DNA from: Purshia tridentata
Taxonomy: Eukaryota > Streptophyta > Magnoliopsida > Rosales > Rosaceae
NCBI GenBank assembly: GCA_003254885.1
Contig: QANT01000175.1
Coordinates: forward strand, 1-64,000
DNA length: 64,000 bases
Reading direction: 5' to 3'
Made by a program: the position numbers and the translations under genes. Below, in pieces: positions 60,666 to 64,000 of the stretch (position 1 is its first letter; each line of letters opens with the position of its first letter). Below the pieces are notes generated by a model, which was not told where the DNA came from, did not search any database, and saw only the letters and a program-made list of their open reading frames with translations.

Positions 60666-63371
60666 TCACAAAACTGTAGCATAATTATGTAGGTATAATA
60701 AAGAAGAAAAGCAAGCTGATGAAGAATTAGAAGTTGAATCCTGGAGGTCTGAACATGGTTTAGGAGACACCTCCCTGGAAAAACCCTTCACACTGGAACA
60801 GAACCATGAGGTAGAAGAGTTCCAAGTGGAGAATGAGATGTTTGAGAGACAGATGGATGTGAAAGGCGATTTGTCGATTCCAGAAAATGTACCAGCAATA
60901 GTAATATTTGTGCCAACCATATTCTTAAAGGTGATTCCTCTAACAAAAGGTAGTTCATCAGGGTCAAATTTTTCATCAGGATGGGAGCCACTCTGACCAA
61001 TAGCCTCAATTGCCACATGAATATTTTCCATTTCTACATTGGATATAATGATGTCTTTCATATAACCTCCTCTTCCCCTAGTTGTCTTGAGTGCAATGCC
61101 ACTTAATGAGTTACATAGATGAAGCTGCTCTACGAGTATGTTTGATATGCCTCCAGACATCTCACTACCAAATGCCAAGCCAGAGCCAAAAGAAGATTGA
61201 AGCTTGACACCCCGGATGTGTACATTATTGGTCGGTTTGCCATAGGCAATTCCATATTCATCCCAACCGCTCTTCAGAACAATTGCATCATGACCCATAC
61301 TAATGTTGCAGTTCTCAATGCATACATTCTCTGAAGAATCTGAAATCGCAATGATATACACATTTACAGATAAAATTAGGCTCTTTGCACTTTTTACATA
61401 AACTATGCAAGGACTTCAGCATAGAGAAAATATATTATGATTATTATCTAACACAGATTGATCAGGATAGAGGAACATACAACTAAGAAGTAATAGATAA
61501 ATGGTCTGGAAGGTAATGTTTGACAAACCTGGGACTATACCGCTGGTATGTGGAGATGCAGGAAAAGCATGAATAGTTATGTTTTGAACTTGCACATGCC
61601 TGTTTTATTTCAACAGATAAAGAATAATATCAATTCCCTAAGATACATCTGGTATTGAGTTGAGGATATAAGAAATGCAACATTTGGCCTCATAAGTTAC
61701 TAATTGTACCTGCAATATGTTGGATGAATGTTCCAAGCAGGGGAGTTTAAGAAAGTTAAATTTGATATAATGATATAATCACATTCGGTAAATTCCACTA
61801 GATGTGGTCTGCTATAATTCAAGGAATGAGAGCTGAATTGCTCCCACCATACACAACCCTGTCCATCAATAGTTCCATTATCACCTGGTACAATTTATTA
61901 AATGTGGAAGAGTTACAAGAGGGGACAGAACTTGGATACATCTCAAAAAAAACTTTTGATGGACAAATATCCTCACCTGTTAACACTACATCGTGTAAAT
62001 TGTTTCCATTGATCAAGCTACGATATCTCCAACCTGGCAAATCAATCCCTCGACCATAAGAAGGCAGGGGTTCCACAATATCCCAGTGAGTGTAATCCTG
62101 CAAAAGATCAATGCCAACACAACTTAAAATCGAGTCTCCGTTTATTTGTAAGAAGTGGGAATGTTTCCATTAGAACAAAGCATGGAAGATTTTGTGTTAA
62201 ATTGTGAACCTGAGATCCAAGAATGATGGCACCTGTTTCCAGGAAGAGTGTGAGGTGACTGGTAAGGTTAAAACTTCCAGTAAGCCACCTGCCAGGCGGA
62301 ACATAGAGCTGAGCACCACCCTTGTCAGCAAATGACTTGACATAGAAAATAGCATTTTGGAAGGCTACGGTGTTCAAAGTTTTCCCATCTCCAACTGCCC
62401 CAAACTCCAAGAGTGACACACTGTGAGGTCTGGTAACCAAAGGCTTCTTGTTTTCATCACATTGTCCATTCTTTCCAACTCCATCATATTGAACAGCACT
62501 ACTAAATGCCAGAAGCAAAAGTAGAGCCAACTGAAAATACGAAAACAGAAGAAGAAAAGGTTGAAGTTGGACATGCCTACCTGTCACACCATTCTCAAGA
62601 ATAGAAAACTATATATATACAATATGTATATGTATCATGTATGTATCTACGTATATCAATAATATCATGCCAGAAGAACAGAGGATGAACACAAAAATCC
62701 TACAACAAACTTGGTGCAACAGTAAAGTAGAAACCTTGATCATTTATACAAAGAGTAAAATAGACCAAAGTAAATAGCGTAAAATTTCTGAAGATCTCAA
62801 CAAAGTGAAAAAAGACTTGAAGTAAATGATAATTTGCATAAGAAGAGATCAAAGATACATGCAAAACCTGGCCAAATTTAGATTTACATCCCTATTCTAC
62901 AATGCAGACAAAGCAGAAGCAACCTAAGAATATGAGAACTCATAAGTAAAAACTAGGCTTTCACTATGCAGGATTCTGCGCTCTGTTGAAAGTTTGTTCT
63001 TTGCAAGTGTCTTGTGTTATTATTGTGCTTTTTGGTGAGATGCTTTTTTCTATTTTCTTTTTCCTGGTGTGGTCTGAGTGTGGGAATGTAACTCTTTTTT
63101 TCTTTGGTGATTAATGAGATTTACTTACCCACCAAAAAGAAACTAGCTATTGAGATCAATGATAAAATAGAAGAAGCAAATTTGATAAAATCCAACAAAC
63201 TAGCATATAAGTTTAAGCCGTTGGAAAGATGGCTCAGCACTCAGCAGCACACCAACGTGGAGATACAACAGAATACGAGGTTGAGATCATCAAGGACATG
63301 ACAAATAGTAAAAGATGCACTTTCCAGTTTCAACAGAATTAAGCACCATCCTATGCTCCCTCTCCCTCTCC

Positions 63372-63408
<37 letters not shown>

Positions 63409-63757
63409 GAGTCCACACACCAATAACAGATAGAGAGGGTGGGAGGAGACAGTAATGCTGCATTGCCAGGTTCAATATTCAATAATCTTATATATATCAG
63501 ATGATCAACGTAACTACAATTTAGTCTAGTTTACAATGCCAAATTACATCGTATGTAAATCTGATATAAAATGCAAAATCTTGGTTAGGAAGAGCCATTA
63601 GATCGAAAAGCCTAAGAGCCAGTCTAAAAGATCTTCTTTTTTTTTTTGCTCACACCCAGATGATAAAAACCAAAAAAGGAAAAAAGAAACCAAATATATA
63701 TATATACACGAATCAAACACTAAATATCAAAACCAACGTACTTACTAGCCTCTTCAT
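60666..63757 (-). CDS. Polygalacturonase-like (GH28, pectin-lyase fold) secreted protein
   Basis: Six coding exons on the minus strand: 63746-63757, 62210-62530, 61977-62097, 61710-61884, 61529-61599, 60666-61339; 457 residues. Exon 1 encodes only MKRL; joined to exon 2 it gives the signal peptide MKRLLALLLLLAFSSAVQ. This start is preferred because the open frame around exon 2 has no ATG and the acceptor TTTTCAG|TTGGCTC is strong. The family cuts pectic homogalacturonan in the wall. Family landmarks are SLLEFGAVGDGKTLNT, GRWLTGSFNLTSHLTL, NGTIDGQGCVWW, NLTFLNSPAWNIHPTYC and KSGWDEYGIAYGKP. The catalytic motifs diverge: NTDG is HTSG (227-230), GDD is GHD (249-251), GHG is FGSG (284-287). Hydrolase activity is doubtful. 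Several N-glycosylation sites are present. Confidence 0.9.
62531..63745 (-). other. First intron of the polygalacturonase-like gene
   Basis: 1,215 bases, AT-rich, donor CTA|GTAAGTACG and acceptor TATTTTCAG|TTGG. It contains a compound CT/CA microsatellite at about 63358-63409. No gene is seen within it. Confidence 0.75.
63358..63409. repeat. Compound (CT)n(CA)n microsatellite
   Basis: CCCTCTCCCTCT, then a pure CT run, then about ten CA units, within intron 1 of the polygalacturonase-like gene. Confidence 0.95.
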
Positions 63758-64000
63758 GAGTCTCTACCCGTTCACTCAACTCCAATAAAATTCAGAGAGC
63801 AGCAGGCTCTAAAATTCTACAAAACCCAGTGAGGAAACGGTATTAATGTAAATTATAAACGAAGGGAAGAAGAAGAAGGAGAAGAGGAAGAGAAGGAAGA
63901 AAAAGAAGAGCTTTTGTGGATATAATGCCAATGACGTACATGAAAACAAAAAAAAACAAACGGGGGGTAGGAGAAAGCGACAGCTAAAAAGAAAAAGCCA
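63758..64000 (-). other. Probable 5' UTR and promoter of the polygalacturonase-like gene
   Basis: On the minus strand this is CT-rich (63855-63915 reads as CTTCTTCTTC-type sequence), typical of a plant leader, and ends in GAGACTC before ATGAAGAGG. The promoter may extend beyond the window. Confidence 0.5.

Noticed and set aside
62374-62574. Minus-strand frame MSNFNLFFF..., with an ATG, overlapping polygalacturonase exon 2
   Set aside because: It is another frame of a confirmed exon and has no family similarity; the conserved GH28 frame is different.

Overview
This is a gene-rich stretch of nuclear DNA from a flowering plant. Introns are short and AT-rich, intergenic DNA is AT-rich, and the genes include CP12, a Clp protease subunit, WRKY, GRAS, S1 bZIP, PR-10 and trichome-birefringence-like families. 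Protein similarity from memory points to a rosid, most probably Rosaceae (Prunus-like); this is an inference, since no search was run. All gene models were assembled by hand from reading frames, splice signals and remembered family sequences.

Layout. 1.3-2.4 kb: group S1 bZIP gene (+) with the conserved sucrose-control uORF in its leader. 3.3-3.7 kb: CP12 (-). 4.7-7.7 kb: LIP5/Vta1 (-), sharing a 337-bp divergent promoter with a chloroplast glutamyl endopeptidase gene (+, 8.0-12.9 kb). 14.2-15.3 kb: COX5C (-) with a leader intron. 16.57-16.87 kb: a plastid DNA insertion carrying most of psbZ. 17.1-18.8 kb: SMP-30/strictosidine-synthase-like gene (+). 20.8-22.8 kb: TBL acetyltransferase-like gene (+). 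23.4-29.4 kb: SWINGER-type H3K27 methyltransferase (-, 17 exons), with a minisatellite and a perfect foldback upstream. 30.5-32.3 kb: intronless GRAS gene (-). 33.3-34.1 kb: unknown membrane protein (-). 36.4-37.4 kb: group IIe WRKY (+). 38.6-41.6 kb: CLPP5 (-). 42.4-46.1 kb: PAPA-1/zf-HIT INO80-type subunit (-). 46.2-51.8 kb: gene-poor. 51.9-57.8 kb: CH-domain kinesin-14 (+, 19 exons) with an AT-AC U12-type intron. 59.1-59.7 kb: PR-10/Bet v 1 (+). 60.7-63.8 kb: polygalacturonase-like gene (-) whose first coding exon has only 12 bases.

The genes do not form one pathway. Three encode plastid stromal proteins (CP12 for Calvin-cycle control; CLPP5 and glutamyl endopeptidase for proteolysis), two encode chromatin proteins (SWN-type and INO80-type), and two encode wall-modification proteins (TBL and GH28). 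I found no intact transposon, rRNA, tRNA or CRISPR. The strongest unusual signals are the NUPT, the uORF peptide, the U12 AT-AC intron, two GC-AG introns and the repeat plus hairpin next to the SWN-type gene.
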